Assembly: GCF_032118995.1 (NCBI RefSeq)
Contig: NC_092650.1
Location: forward strand, 16,611,501-16,675,500
Source: Asterias amurensis
Taxonomy: Eukaryota > Echinodermata > Asteroidea > Forcipulatida > Asteriidae
DNA: 64,000 bases
Direction of reading: 5' to 3'
Within the stretch, counting starts at the first letter, position 1, and every line of letters begins with the position of its first letter. The position numbers and the translations under genes were made by a program. Below are positions 32,774-46,100 of this stretch, piece after piece. The notes beneath the pieces are model-generated. The model did no database searches. It was given only the letters and a program-made list of their open reading frames with translations, and was not told the DNA's origin.

Positions 32774-34353
32774 AGAATTCTCGGCGTGGGTGTCTGGAAA
32801 TTGTCAAAGAGAACAGGTGCACATTTAGGCTCTATTCAAACAATATTTTAGTATTTGAACGAATTGTCAGTGTTCAAAAACAAACTTTCAAAATGTTATA
32901 TGTTTGCTTTCCTTTTCCACGATATTAAGATACTGACATTGTATAATTCTCCATTTGCACATCTGGTCTTTCGTTTACTTACTCTGATAAGAAAAGAAAA
33001 AAGAAAAAAAAAAATGATTCAAAAGTTGCTTTATTGATACAAACGAGGCGTAGCGAGACTTGTTTCTTTTTAGGTATTTACATTCATTGTCAGGAGAAAA
33101 AAAAAAGTGTGACCTAAAATAAAAACTGACGTAGAGAAAAACCAACATTAAAAACCCCACATTAAGATTATTTCCATTAAACCACGTAACATATGATATC
33201 ACGTGTTTAAAATCGGCCCAACTTGTACATAGTGACAATTGAGATTGTATCGTTCAACCTTTATCAACTTTTTGCTTGGAATAATGGGTGTCATGAGGCC
33301 AATGTAAGTTTTTAAAATATTGGTGAACCCTTATTTTGTATTCCACCGGCTGAAAGTAAAGAAGATTATTATAAACAAATTGACTGACATGCAATGAGGT
33401 AATTAGTGTACTTCTATTCCCCCGATGGACTTTGGGTGACCGGCCGAGGGAAATGTCCCCTCTCCTGGTCACTCACAGACCCGAGGGGGAATAAACGTAA
33501 ACTAGTTACCGAATTATGCCGGTCAATTTGTGTTTTATAATACACCTCTGTCTTTCAGCCATTATACACTTTCGGAACAAATTTTTTTTTTTAAGTTCAC
33601 AGATTTACAAATAACTTACAGGGTTTACAGAAGGTAATGGTGAAAGACTTCTCTTGAAATATTATTCCGTGAAATGCTTTACTCTTTGAGAAAACCAATT
33701 CTCGATATCGATAACGGATTTATATTAAACGCATGCCATGACACGACGAAACGTGCGGAAACAAGGGTGGGTTTTCCCGTTAAGTTCTCCCGACTCCGAT
33801 GACCGATTGAGCCTAAATTTTCACAGGTTTGTTATTTTATATATAAGTTGTCATACACGAAGTGTAGGCCTTTGGACAATGCTGTTAACCGAAAGTGTCC
33901 AATGGCTTTAATAAGAACAGAAATCTAGCAAAGAAAGTTTTGTAGTTGCTGTTCACGGTTCACGTCTAGAGAGGGCGCTATAACCAGGCACTATAGTTTC
34001 AAAGACTAGTGCCCGCCGGGCACTTTTCCCGCAAAACATGCATGCGCGATCACTAGTAGTATGCGAGAGGCTATAGACTATAACTATTAGTTCACCCCCA
34101 TGTGACCGTGTTACAGTCAACCAGAACACAAAACAAGCAAGAGGTATGTTATAAACAATAATAATGAGATACTCGAACAGGGTCAAATTAAAACCAAGAT
34201 CATAAGGAGTTCACACATAAAGTCAGTCATGTACCTAAGCGATATTTATACGCAAATTGGAATAAACGCATACTCATCCGTTTGTGTTTGTTACGGTATA
34301 GGAGAAGTGAGACTTTTCTGTTTCTTTGCATATAATGGCCAAAGCCCGATGTG

Positions 34354-34739
34354 CGAACTTGAGGCAATGATCTTGCCTTCGATCAAGAAAAGAAATTGAT
34401 TGATCCCAAGTTTCATGTAAGAAGTGATGTTATTGCTGTGACCTCTGTCCTTACTCTATGCTGTGACTAGTTGTGACTGTGCACGGTCTCATTTTAACAC
34501 TTATCCAACTTGTTGCGCTTTTACTTTCACAGTTCCTTAAATTCACCGAACTTGAGGCAATGATCTTGCCTTCGATCAAGAAAAGAAATTGATTGATCCC
34601 AAGTTTCATTTAAGAAGTGATGTTATTGCTGTGACCTCTGTCCTTACTCTATGCTGTGACTAGTTGTGACTGTGCACGGTCTCATTTTAACACTTATCCA
34701 ACTTGTTGCGCTTTTACTTTCACAGTTCCTTAAATTCAC
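34354..34739 (+). repeat. Private 193-bp tandem duplication in unit 2
   Basis: Two copies, 34354-34546 and 34547-34739, each starting CGAACTTGAGGC and ending TTAAATTCAC. They differ at one visible base (CATGTAAG against CATTTAAG). Units 1 and 3 have one copy. It accounts for almost all of unit 2's extra length. Confidence 0.95.
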
Positions 34740-36799
34740 TGGACACTATTGGTAATTACTCATAATAGTTCTTAGCACAAAAATCTATTTGGTAATGAGC
34801 AATGGAGAGCTGTTGGTGGTATAAAGCATTGTGAACACGGCTCCCTGTGAAGTAATGTGTAGTTTTTAAGAAAATAGGTAAATTCTCACTCAAGTAATAA
34901 AAAAAACTTCAGCGGAAGCCTTCTATTGCGCATCTATAAGCACACAAAGTTGTGCAACAAGTTTTTGTTTGTTTGGAAGTTCGATGACCAATTAAGCCCA
35001 AATTTCCACAGAGTTGTTATTAATATTGGGATCTACCAAGTGTGAGCACTGGTCTTTGACAGGTACCAAAAGTGTCTACGTGCCTTCAATGAAGAAGAAA
35101 GCACGGAAGCGATGCATAAATATCAAAATCTCATTTCGTGTACACGTGCACGATAAGTCTTAGCTTATCGTGTACGTACACGATAAAACTAAACGTATAC
35201 ACAATAACTTATCGTATACGTACAGTCTCAACAACAAAAATATTTTGAAAAAAGAAAAGCCTGAAAAATTGCCCCTTCTCCCTTTTTGCAAAATGGGAGG
35301 GAAACACGTGTTTTTGTTTTTAACCTTTACGTTATGCCAATGCTAGCTATTAATTCAATTAATATCAACAATTTTTTTTATCATCCCGGTGGTGCTTTCA
35401 AACATTACGATAAATTATGCCACTACACAAAGAAAGAAACAAGATCACAAAACAAAAGTCCGTCTTCCACAAACATCAACGACATGACTATTATAAACAA
35501 AAGCAGTAACTTGGTTAAAAAGTCATCTGAGCGATTAAAGGGTATACACGTTTGGTAATTATTATTACTCAAAACAAATTAACTTTAAAACTGACTCGGT
35601 AAACAAGCATTGGAGAGCTGTTGATAGTATCAAACAGTGTGAGAAGCGGCTCCCTAAGTAGCATATATATTTTGAAATAGAGGTAATTTCTCACTAAAAT
35701 AATAAAAGACTTTTATTATTAAGTCGTTTATTCCTATCTGAGCCACATAAGGGTGTTTTTTCTTTCATCACTTTCTCCCAACTCCGATGACCAATTGAGC
35801 TAAAATATTCTCAGGTTTGTTATTTGTGCATAATGTTGATGAGATACACCAAGTGAGAACACTGGTCTTTGACAACCGATAGTGTACATTCCGTTTAACA
35901 CATTGATATTATGGTATTCCGGAGAAACTATTCCGCATGAACATTTTCAAAGCCGCTAGGAATTGAGTCAATAGTGTTCAGATGTAAGAGTCATTGCTGA
36001 CACAAAAAAGAGAGCTAAAACCAGAATACACAATTACTGAAGTTAGGCAAAAAGTATATTAAATATTATGCCAAAGCTGGAAAGCTGTGTTCAAACCCAA
36101 ATAGGGGAAAATCGCCACTGGCGTAATATTATGGTCATTGTAACCGATAAGCCATTTTTTGAGAGGTGCATTTTGACTTATTTATTACCAAATGCAAATT
36201 TTAAGCGTAAAATGGTAAATCGGTATCTACGATGTCTGTTCGGCCAAAAAAGGGTAAATAGTTCAAATTGAGATTATCCTCAGTGTAACCGCTGTTCAAT
36301 AAATAATGGCATCATAATGTGATGTTGATAACCCCTGGAATAAAGATTTCACAGAGCAATCAGGTTTTCTGGACATGTGGTAAAAATTACTGCTGATTTT
36401 CTTGACCAGTCCTACTTCGAAGACGAAGGACACTCTTGGTGATTGTCAAACATAATATTATACATATCAAGATAATGTAATGCATAAAATAACCAACCTG
36501 TGAAAATTTGAACTTGATTGGTCGTCGGAGTTGCGAGATTAGATCCGAGGTCTCGAAATCAAATTAGTGGAAATCTACTTTACTTCAGGGGAAGCCGTTT
36601 CCCGCCACAATGTTTTATACTTATCAACTTCTCCCCATTCCTCGTTACCATGTAAGGTTTTATGCTATTGAGTAATATTATTATTACCAATATAATAGTG
36701 TCCGATATCGTCCTAAAGGTAATGCCTCTCTTTGGGAATACAAGAGTTTGTTTCTAATGCAATTTTACAATGAAACAAGAACATTAATTGTTATCATCG

Positions 36800-39700
36800 T
36801 TATAAATAACTCCCTTCTATGGTTGTCAGTGGTGTATAGCCGTATGGCATGTAGTTGTTTGGGAACAATGGCCTAGCTGGTTATACAACGGGTGGGTACG
36901 TGGGTGGAACACACACTGATGGAGATCGCTGGTACCCAAGCCTGTCATGGCGGTCCTTGAGCATGGCAAGATGATGACAATAAAGGGCATGTCTTTCCTG
37001 AAGAGCTCGGTTCCAGTAATGTTCGTAGAGACTTTTCATCATCACTTCGTCGGCGGGCGTGTGTGGGGTTGCCTCTGCTGCTGCTCGGTGCACGATGGCA
37101 TCGTCAACAGAGGGCGGGCTGGTTGACTGGGGTACCGTGGCACGTGGTGACGTAGGTGTACTAACGGAACTTCTTCTTGTGGCAGAAGACATGGTTAAGA
37201 CTGGGCAAAATGGGTCTCGCTCATTTGATTTGTCTCCCCGAGAGAGTGGTGGTGAGTTCAGGAAACGAGATATAGGCAAGGTGTTCCCCAACGTCAGAGA
37301 GTTTCTCTGGCGGATTGCAGTCGGTGTCCTGATTCGGCGGGGGGACTCGTGGGGTTTCGGAGATGTGGCACGGTTTGAGTTTTCCTCGAATGGGTCAGCG
37401 CGTTTTCTCAGGTCAACGGGTTCTGGCTGCACGACAGGAGGATGGGCTATAATAATGGGTGATGTCCTTGCAGTTTCGTCGCCATCTCCGCTCAAAGGGC
37501 TAGGCGAGCCGGTCGGAGGTGGTGTGTAGGACGCCGGCGTCGAGTCATCAAAGGGTGAAGAGGTTGTGGGTGAAAGCTTAGGAGGCGTCTTCATGAAACT
37601 CACGGGGTGTGAATGGTCTGGGTTCAAGGCCCAAAAGTTGTCCTTACCGAATGGTCTGTGGCTGTGGCGGAGTAGCTTCACGAAACAGTCGTTGACTGAG
37701 AGGTTGTGGCGGACACTGTTCTTCCAGCCGACGTACGAACCACGGAAGCACTCGTTGTTCTCCTCCAAGTGGCTTAAGATTTCTCGCAATGTCAGCATGC
37801 AGTTTGGAGCCGACTGTAGATGAAAATAAGAAATGAAGTTATATTATTTAATTGATTTGTTGTTTTTATAAACTTATAACAGAAAGAACTCCGTGACATT
37901 AAACATTATTTAAAGCAGGTTTATGTACTGGATCGCACTAAATACCGACAACTCATGACCCCTCACGACAACAAATTTAAAATGCTATGCAGCACATTTT
38001 GAACATAAGTCAGCCGTTAAATTATGCAGAAGAGTCATATTATGCATCTAAATCACTTTCAAACTGTTGAAACAAATTTTTGGTGTCAGGACACTTCGTA
38101 CCCAAGACACTTCGTACCTTTTCAAGGTACGAAGAAATGTTGGACACTTCGTACCATCTCAAGGGAGACCAGACAACTCGTCCGTCGGACAACTCGTCCG
38201 TTCGGACAACTCGACGGTTCGGACAACTCGACGGATAATTTATTCAACCGTCAGACAACTCGACTTGGGGTCAAGACAAGTCGACGGATGGCCGTGACTG
38301 GGGATCAGCGCGGGGTAAATAGCGGCGTGGGTTAGGTGATGTACTGACTAGCGACTTGGCAATGATGCAAGGGCGTTCCCCGTGGTAGAGAGTATATTAT
38401 GGTGGGTGGGTTTACATCCGGGCAAACGGATAGTTGATTTTTTTTTTTTTTTTTTTTTTCATGACCCCCGGCATTTTCATTGTTGTACCATAGAGCAATG
38501 ATCGAGTTGTTATTTATTGTTGTTGGTAATAAAGTAAGTAATATTAAAACTTCTAATAATAGAGCTTTATAATGTTTTAATTATTTAATGTTTTAATTGA
38601 CTTTTTTAAACCTTTTATTTTGAATAAATTGAAGACATCTGCTAGCTGGCTACTCTTAGAGTCATACTCATTGTCTGTTTCTTACACAAAGTCTCGAGAT
38701 AGTCACTAACAGATGTTTCTTATGTTGAAATGTTCCTCATGGCATTTAACATTGTGTTGTCGTGAGTTGTCGGTATTTAGTGCAACCGACTTCGGGTGAG
38801 GCATGAATTAATACATTTGGTAATTATTACAGCACAAAAACTATATTAGCAAGCACAGTGCTCCTGTAGCTGTCTAAACATTTTATGCATGAAACATTTC
38901 TTAGATTGTGTATTCGGTTTCCAATAGATGAATTGCACATGACGTCATTCCACCGTCCTTAAAACAACTTTGAAAGTGCTAGTGTTACGCGCTGCCCACG
39001 ACTCTCAGCCAATGACAGTCTTTCACGCGCGTGAGTGTTTCAGCAAAGATGGCGGCAAAGCCAGATTTCGATCAAAAAAATCGAATGGCTTCTAAAACCA
39101 AGGTAAACAATTCACATTTGGTTTATTTTATATCCAAATATCACATTTAACTTAACAGAACTTTTAACAGAATTAGCTGTTGCAAACAACTCACCAACCA
39201 AAAGGATCGATGGTATAAATGCAATTTTTTGTTGTTAATGGCCTCAGGTGTTTCGACCACTAGCAGAGTCTTTCTGTGGATTGGGGGGGGGGGGGGGGCA
39301 AGAGGCCCCTTACACAAAGTGCAAACCACACATTTTCTGCTGCAAACCGGAGTGTAATTAATAAATCTTGAATATTCTGAACCTCATCAAAATGGGGACC
39401 ACAAAATTGACATTGCCCCCCCCCCAGCTACGCAACAAGAGCGTTTGTAAGAAACGGATCATTATAAACGGTAAAACCAGGGAGGCGGTGAGGAATGCAT
39501 GTTCACTGAACTGAGCTTTACCGTTGGCAGTTTCAAGAATTATTCACATTACACAACATCAAAGCAGCCTGTGTGAAACACAAGTCATGAGTCTCCAATC
39601 ATATACCGTGCACGCAGTCACCTCTAAGTTTAACGTCAGGCTGCGCGATGTTTGCTCTATACTTACTCGCTACAAACACTCATTCAGTTTCTCCGCAAAC

Positions 39701-40144
39701 GGTACGAAGTGTCCTGACACCAAATAAGCAGACACATTATATGAAATTCCAAATAATAAATACAACCTTGCTAAGATGTATTCGACAAGAAAGTGTTGTT
39801 GAACTTGAGCATAAATTGGGTGCAAATGTTTGAACTGCACTACAGTAGACCTTCCTCATTCATTATAAACTTGAACTACCAATTCGTTCTTACCTTGATC
39901 GCATTTTTGATCAGGTCCACGTACGAGAACGGCGCTACGATCCGCCGTCTGTAGCCAGGCCGTTTGATCCCTTTAGTGGATACCCTGGCTCCCGAACGCT
40001 TCTTAGAGCTCGCCCCGGTTGGCACGAGAAGGTCGGGCCTGTCCTTGAACGAGCTTAACGGCCCCAATGCGGTTCCTGCCCACCGTCATCTTCCTCCGTT
40101 ACCCCCATGAGTATATCTACCGGCTCCGTCTTGATGGACAACAT
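36800..40144 (-). pseudogene. foxH: FoxH-like gene, inactivated copy (unit 2)
   Basis: Exon 1 (39894-40144) is 251 bp rather than 252: a C-run at about 40062-40065 has four bases instead of five, which shifts the frame and reaches TAA within a few codons, leaving roughly 29 aa. Exon 2 (36800-37813) independently carries a TAT-to-TAA change (stop at 36881-36883), which would remove the last 27 residues. Splice sites and the rest of the forkhead coding sequence are otherwise as in the intact copies. The exon 1 deletion lies upstream of the forkhead domain, so no DNA-binding protein is expected unless translation starts internally. Either lesion could be a base-call error in a homopolymer or single read, but two independent ones in one copy favour real decay. 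Confidence 0.8.
39049..39102 (+). CDS. Candidate plus-strand first coding exon (unit 2)
   Basis: Identical 18 codons, donor and upstream signals as in unit 1, with the CRE at 38940-38947. The FoxH copy in which it is nested is broken, yet this exon is unchanged. Confidence 0.45.
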
Positions 40145-41151
40145 CACGTACAGCTAAGCTTGAAACAACGAATGCAGAGCGATAAACCAGAATAATGATA
40201 AACCAACAACTGATCATGAGAGCTGAGCAACTGGCTAGAACCATGACATGCTGCTCTACCAAACTCTGGCATTCTCCGAAATGCATTCAATACACTCATG
40301 AGTTGATCAAAAGACTAAAAAAGCCAACCAGCCTTGTTAACCCCAGTAATTGTTTATTGTGGTCTATGGTGTATAGATGGCTTACAGGTTCGCCCTATTG
40401 TGTTCCATGGTATTTGTTATTGGTGCCGTGAAAACGACTCTCTTCTAATCAACTTTCTGAATTGGTCTGTGCACTCATTCATTTTGATAACGTGAAAATT
40501 CATTGAAGCGTTCGTATCCTTTTATCATCACCTGGCTAGGGGCCATCAGCCTCTGGTATCTTCACGGGTTTGTTCTGGGGCTGCCAATGACCTGCGGCTT
40601 CATCAAACGGGCGTATGTTTGTATGTCCCTGACCGAGCTAAATTAATGTGGTCGAGGGGGTTTGCCAGTAAACGCAATCTACAGAAATTAGGACAATACA
40701 GCTTATTTTAAAAGGGGATAATTAAGTCCGGCGTTGGAGACAGGTTTCAATACTCTTTTGTTTTATGAATTGAATTAGATAAGGTGCAAAGGGAAAGCAG
40801 GGAGATTAAAGCTATAAGATACGTTGCTATACAATCCATTGTCCTACTATGGGGGTGGAAGGGCTGTATATCTGATGTTATGGAAACACCTTTGTACAAA
40901 ATGTGGATTACATCGGGTTATGTGAGCGTTGGGGGTTTAGTCATATGGGGTGTGACCCTTATAATTTGATTGAACATATTATTAAACCGCATTGGTGGAC
41001 ATCAAGTCTACCCATGGACAATGGCACACAAAAAAGATCAAACGAAAACGTAGCCAGCTTCTCCCTAACAAACAGTGTTGGTCGAATTGATGGCAAACTT
41101 TCTTTTTAAATTGCCCCTTTTCACACGATATAGCCGAGCCGGAATTCTTTT

Positions 41152-41477
41152 TTGTCTCGACCCTGTGATGAAATATTCCCACGCAAAGTCAACAGCAGAT
41201 ACTTTACTACTAAAAAGACTCGTGAAAATGATATTCCAAAAAGCCACAACATTTTGCCGTTTTGGATCAAGCACCCTTACGTTGTACGCATTTATTGTAA
41301 ATTCAGGTCTCTTCTCAAAACTTATCTTATGTCACAGGTTTTCAATGACTAATTACGTTGTGTCTGTTTTTTCTTTGTGTTGTGTTTGGTTTTTGTTTTG
41401 TTTTTGGTTTTACTGCGCCTTGAACACCCAGCAGGGTGGACATGTGCGCATTACAAGTCTTATTATTGTTAAGTTCA
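41152..41477 (+). mobile_element. L2/CR1-like retrotransposon 3' fragment (unit 3)
   Basis: Same fragment as unit 2, same reading frame and 3' UTR. Confidence 0.55.
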
Positions 41478-42292
41478 GCAGCCCATCCAACAAGCAGTAT
41501 TGATTGAGGCCAGTTTACCAAACCCGAACAAGACGTCTTGCCGTGACGATAAAGTAAAATCAAATGGACCTTTTGAATGTAGCAGCCAAATTGCACGTCT
41601 TCCATACCGAGGCTTGTCATCAGGAAAAAAATGTCTGTCTCCCAAACGTTATGATTAAAACCACCAAAAAGTGATCTATTGCATAACGCAAGATGAACAG
41701 GCTTAATGAAGTTGAGGTACTACGCGCAAGTTTTTATGCAAACAAAAACCCAGCTATAGCCTTATCGTTATATGATTTGCCTTTGTGGGTGTGGGGACAT
41801 TCTGAGAATGTGACGTATGCAAGGGGTCTTCAACTTCAACCTCTTGGACCATAGTTCGAATCCCCCCGGAGCACTATATAGGTGAATTGATTCGTTTTCC
41901 CCTACGTGTGTGCGAAGGTTTTGCCTGTGTTCATTATGTGTCACCCGCCCCCATAGACAAACTGAAACCGTATCCTTTATGTGGGAACGTGTGGCAACGC
42001 TAGTCAAGTAGAGGCATAGGCACAATGCACGAATATAAATTGCTAAGCATGACATTTCTTCCCTGATAAAAACAGAATTACCGGCCAAATTTCCATTTGT
42101 TGCATATTATTGCTTGTTAATGGTATTCAGCTGTTGTTTGATTATCCTGAACATCACTGTGGACTTGGTCGGTAATCCCGTTGTTATCAAAGAAGAAGTT
42201 CATGCTAGGCACATTTTTTTTGTGCTTAGCAGCTCTATGAAATTGGGGCCCGGTGATTGAAGTCCTTGGCTTCGCAACCAGAATCAATCAAC

Positions 42293-42331
<39 letters not shown>

Positions 42332-43102
42332 CGACAAATGAAATAAATGATGAAAACAAAAATGAAGGCATAAGAGTGAAAAACATCATTAGGAAATCAC
42401 AACAGTGCAAACGTCGTTACGTTTTACGCTAAAATACTCATTTATTGAACGATTTAGGAAAATGCGAAAAATGACAGTAAAAGTCAATATTGTCTCTGTT
42501 TGTGGTGACACAAAGTTGAGAAAAATTGGTTGTTGTTCTTGATTAAATAACTGATCAGCTCCTTCCTAGAAAAAAACCTACTCAATACGAGGTCAGGTCA
42601 GAAGGGAAAGAGCCCTTTCTAAACAATTATCAAATTGCGGAGAAAGCATTAATTTCATAATAATCACATTCATTTGTAGTTATTCAGGTTTGTTTGTCTT
42701 GTTGACGCCTTTATATATCTATTATATTTAATCTTTCAAGTTTCAGAAACTTAATATGAAAAATAATCCAATATTTTGTTGATCAATAAACTAAAATGAG
42801 TACAATCCACAAGAAAGTAACAGTGACTAAAACAGATGCCATCGATTTTATGTATTTATATGAGCGGTAAAGCTTTTGAGACGATTTGTTTCATTACAAT
42901 TACGACGAATGATTTAAAAGGGCAGGAAGACGTAAATATATATTTAAAGAAAATAAGGAATCACAACCACGATTTCGATTTTAAACTACACTATTTAAAA
43001 TAAAACTCCAAAGGTTACCGATACATCAGTCTGTTTCGTTCCGTTCATTGTTATGGTGCAATAAAGGGGATGGAACTTTCGCACCTGATGGGATCAGCAA
43101 CA

Positions 43103-46100
43103 TCAGACCGCATTATCAAGTGCCTTCCTGGCCCCAAGTCTGCCTTTCTTCATCACAGATTGTTTCTCGTTGATGGTTTTAAGGAGTTGTTTCTGCTCTT
43201 CGGTCAAACTCTTCTCTGTCTTCATGTGTTTCTTGGCCATCTTGCTTAGCTGGGTGGGCAGTTTCTCGGCGCCCCTCTTCTTATTGTTGAATCCAAAACC
43301 TATAAATAAGAAAAAAAAGGCCATGACAAAAATCAGAATTTGAACAAATTCATCCGTCTGATAGAAATAAAAATAAAAATAATCCCATTTAATAAAGGCA
43401 GTGGACACTATTGGTAATTACTCAAAATAATTATTAGCAAAAAACCTCACTTGGTAATGAGTAATGGGGAGAGGTTGATAGTATGAAACATTGTGAGAAA
43501 CGGCTCCCTCTGAAGTGACGCAGTTTTAGAGAAAGAAGTAATTTTCCACGAATTTGATTTCGAGACCTCAAGTTTAGAATTTGAGGTCTCAAAATCAAGC
43601 ATCTAAAAGCACACAACTTCGTGCGACAAGGGTGTTTTTTCTTCATAGTTACCTCGCAACTCCGACGACCAATCGAGCTCAAATTTTCACAGGTTTATTA
43701 TTTTGTGCATAAAATATGTCGAGATATAGCAAGTGAGAAGACTGGTTATTGACATTATTTACCAATAGTGTTCATTGCCTTTACAAAGCGCCTTTTCCGA
43801 AGGTTGGAAAGCGGGAATGCAGATTGTGGTTATCAAAGAGAAGCGTTTAAAGACACTGGACACATTTTATCAGTATTCTCACTTGGATAAAATACAAACG
43901 TTTGACTCAATATTGTTCAAAACAGTTGCAAGAGAATCATGACAGTAAAAAACAAAACCCGGTGTTGCATTAATGTTGAGTGTTTTCAGATGCATTATTT
44001 CACAGATCTCAGGAATTAAGTTTTGTATTATTTGAGTAAGATATTACCTCTTCCTCAAAAACTACGTTACTCCAGAGGGAGCCGTTTCTCATAGTGATTC
44101 ATATCACTAACTATCAACAGCTCTCATTTGCTGTTACCAAGTGCGTTTGTATGCTAACAATTATTTTGGGTAATTACCAAAAGCGTAACATGTGGTTTTA
44201 ACTAAAGATGCATTTTGTAAAATCTTACAACCATGCTACAATTTAGCAAGGTACCCTTGCTAAATTACTCTAGTGTGAAAGGGGCTTAATACGCGAGAAA
44301 CTGCGTAGGGTCATTGATGATTGCGAAGCTTGCTAGTCTAGGCACTTCCATTCATCTAGTGCGACGATGCATTGAACCGAGAGAAGTATTTTACGTTTAG
44401 TAGTCATGGTTTAGGGCTGAACAAACAAAAACAAATTGATAAGAGCGGGATTTGAACCAACGGCCGTCCGGATTAACGTACCAGTCGTAATGGCAGGAGA
44501 TTCTGTACGCCTTAGCTGAGATTCTGAGATTTGTAAACCCTAAAATGCTTCTACATGAGTGCGTTCGTTTAGCTTCCCTGGGTCGACCCCGGTGTGTGGC
44601 ATTTTTTTTCCAGGGCGAACGTGTGCAGCTAATTACCCACGTTCGTCCTGGAAAAAAAACCGCCACACACCGGGGTCGACCCAGGGGAGCTAAACGAACG
44701 CACCAATTATTGGGTCTCAGAATTCATAACACCAACTACCTATCTTTCTGTAAGAATGTATATATACTAAGCTCCATAAGTACCTTGTTGGTAGATACGT
44801 GCGCTATCAACATTATTAATTATTATTATGAAGAAGTGTGTTTGTTCATACCATCGTGGATGCCATAGCAGCCAAGCCATTCGTCGTCACCGAAGGGACA
44901 ATCTATGATACGATCACACGCCATCCACGTTGGGACCACTACGTCGGACAGGAGGCAGTAATGCAACAAGTCCTGGTCGAAGAAGGCTAATGGGAGGAGA
45001 CAAAAACAATCGTGTTAGTCTTCCAAATATGTCTGATTTGTTTTTGAATAAAATGATATAATTTAGACCAATATTAAGAACTTTGTGAAGTTAACAACGA
45101 GTAAATGTACTTCTCCCTCGATCACTACAGTGACAGTAGTGGTTCAGGTGGAATTTCTACCATAGATCAAATACAGGAACGTTTTCTTTTCACAACTAGC
45201 TGAGAAGTTCCCCCAATTCCGTAAAATCTATACTCCATAATCTACATACAGCAAGTAGTATACACACATTCAAAATTTAACACGTTGATACAACCACTTT
45301 ACCACGTAGTGCCTCAAATCATGATTATTGTTATTAACAACTGTGTGGTGAGTTTCTTTAAAATAAATTCCGGTTATAATGTTATTAATCAGGTTACGGG
45401 TCAATTTCACAGCTAAGCAGATAGTTATGCTTAAAAAACCTTTTCAACTAAAACAAAAATAAGCCGGATACCATTCACATGCTGTACACGTGTCATGGTA
45501 ATTGGCTGGTAACCTTTTTCTGGTGAGCAATTTTTTGTTGTGCTTAATAGTTTAAAGGCAGTGGACACTATTGGTAATTACTCAAAATAATTATTATCAT
45601 AAAAACCTTACTTGGTAATGAGTAATGGGGAGGGCTCTCTCTGAAGTAACCTTGAAAGAAGTAATTTTCCACGAATTTGATTTTAAGACCTCAGATTTAG
45701 AATTAGGTCTCGAAATCAAGCACTTGAAAGCGCAGAACTTCGTGTTACAAGGGTGTTTTTTCTTTCATTATTATCTCGCAACTTTGACGACCAATTGAGC
45801 TCAAATTTTCTTAGGTTTGTTATTTTATGCATATGTTGAGATACACCAAGTGAGAAGACAGTGTCCAGTGTCGTTAAATCATTACTATTGATACTCACGG
45901 TCACAGTTGGATTCGTCTTCTCCTTGGCTACAGTCTGTAATGCCGTCACACACCCAGGACGAAAAGATGCAGTCCCCGGAATAACACTGGTAATCACACC
46001 ACTCGGAACCACCTACATAATCGGAACCGAAATTCCAGGAGAATTCGAAGCTGGGTAGGTCGCTATTACCAATCGACTCTAAAGAGAATACAGAAAGAAA

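Larger units (their letters stand above)
19937..40085. repeat. Tandem unit 2
   Basis: Second complete unit, about 200 bases longer than unit 1, almost entirely because of the 193-bp local duplication at 34354-34739. Its FoxH-like gene is inactivated. Its first ~4 kb is nearly identical to unit 4, its middle resembles unit 1, and its 31-40 kb part resembles unit 3. Confidence 0.95.
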
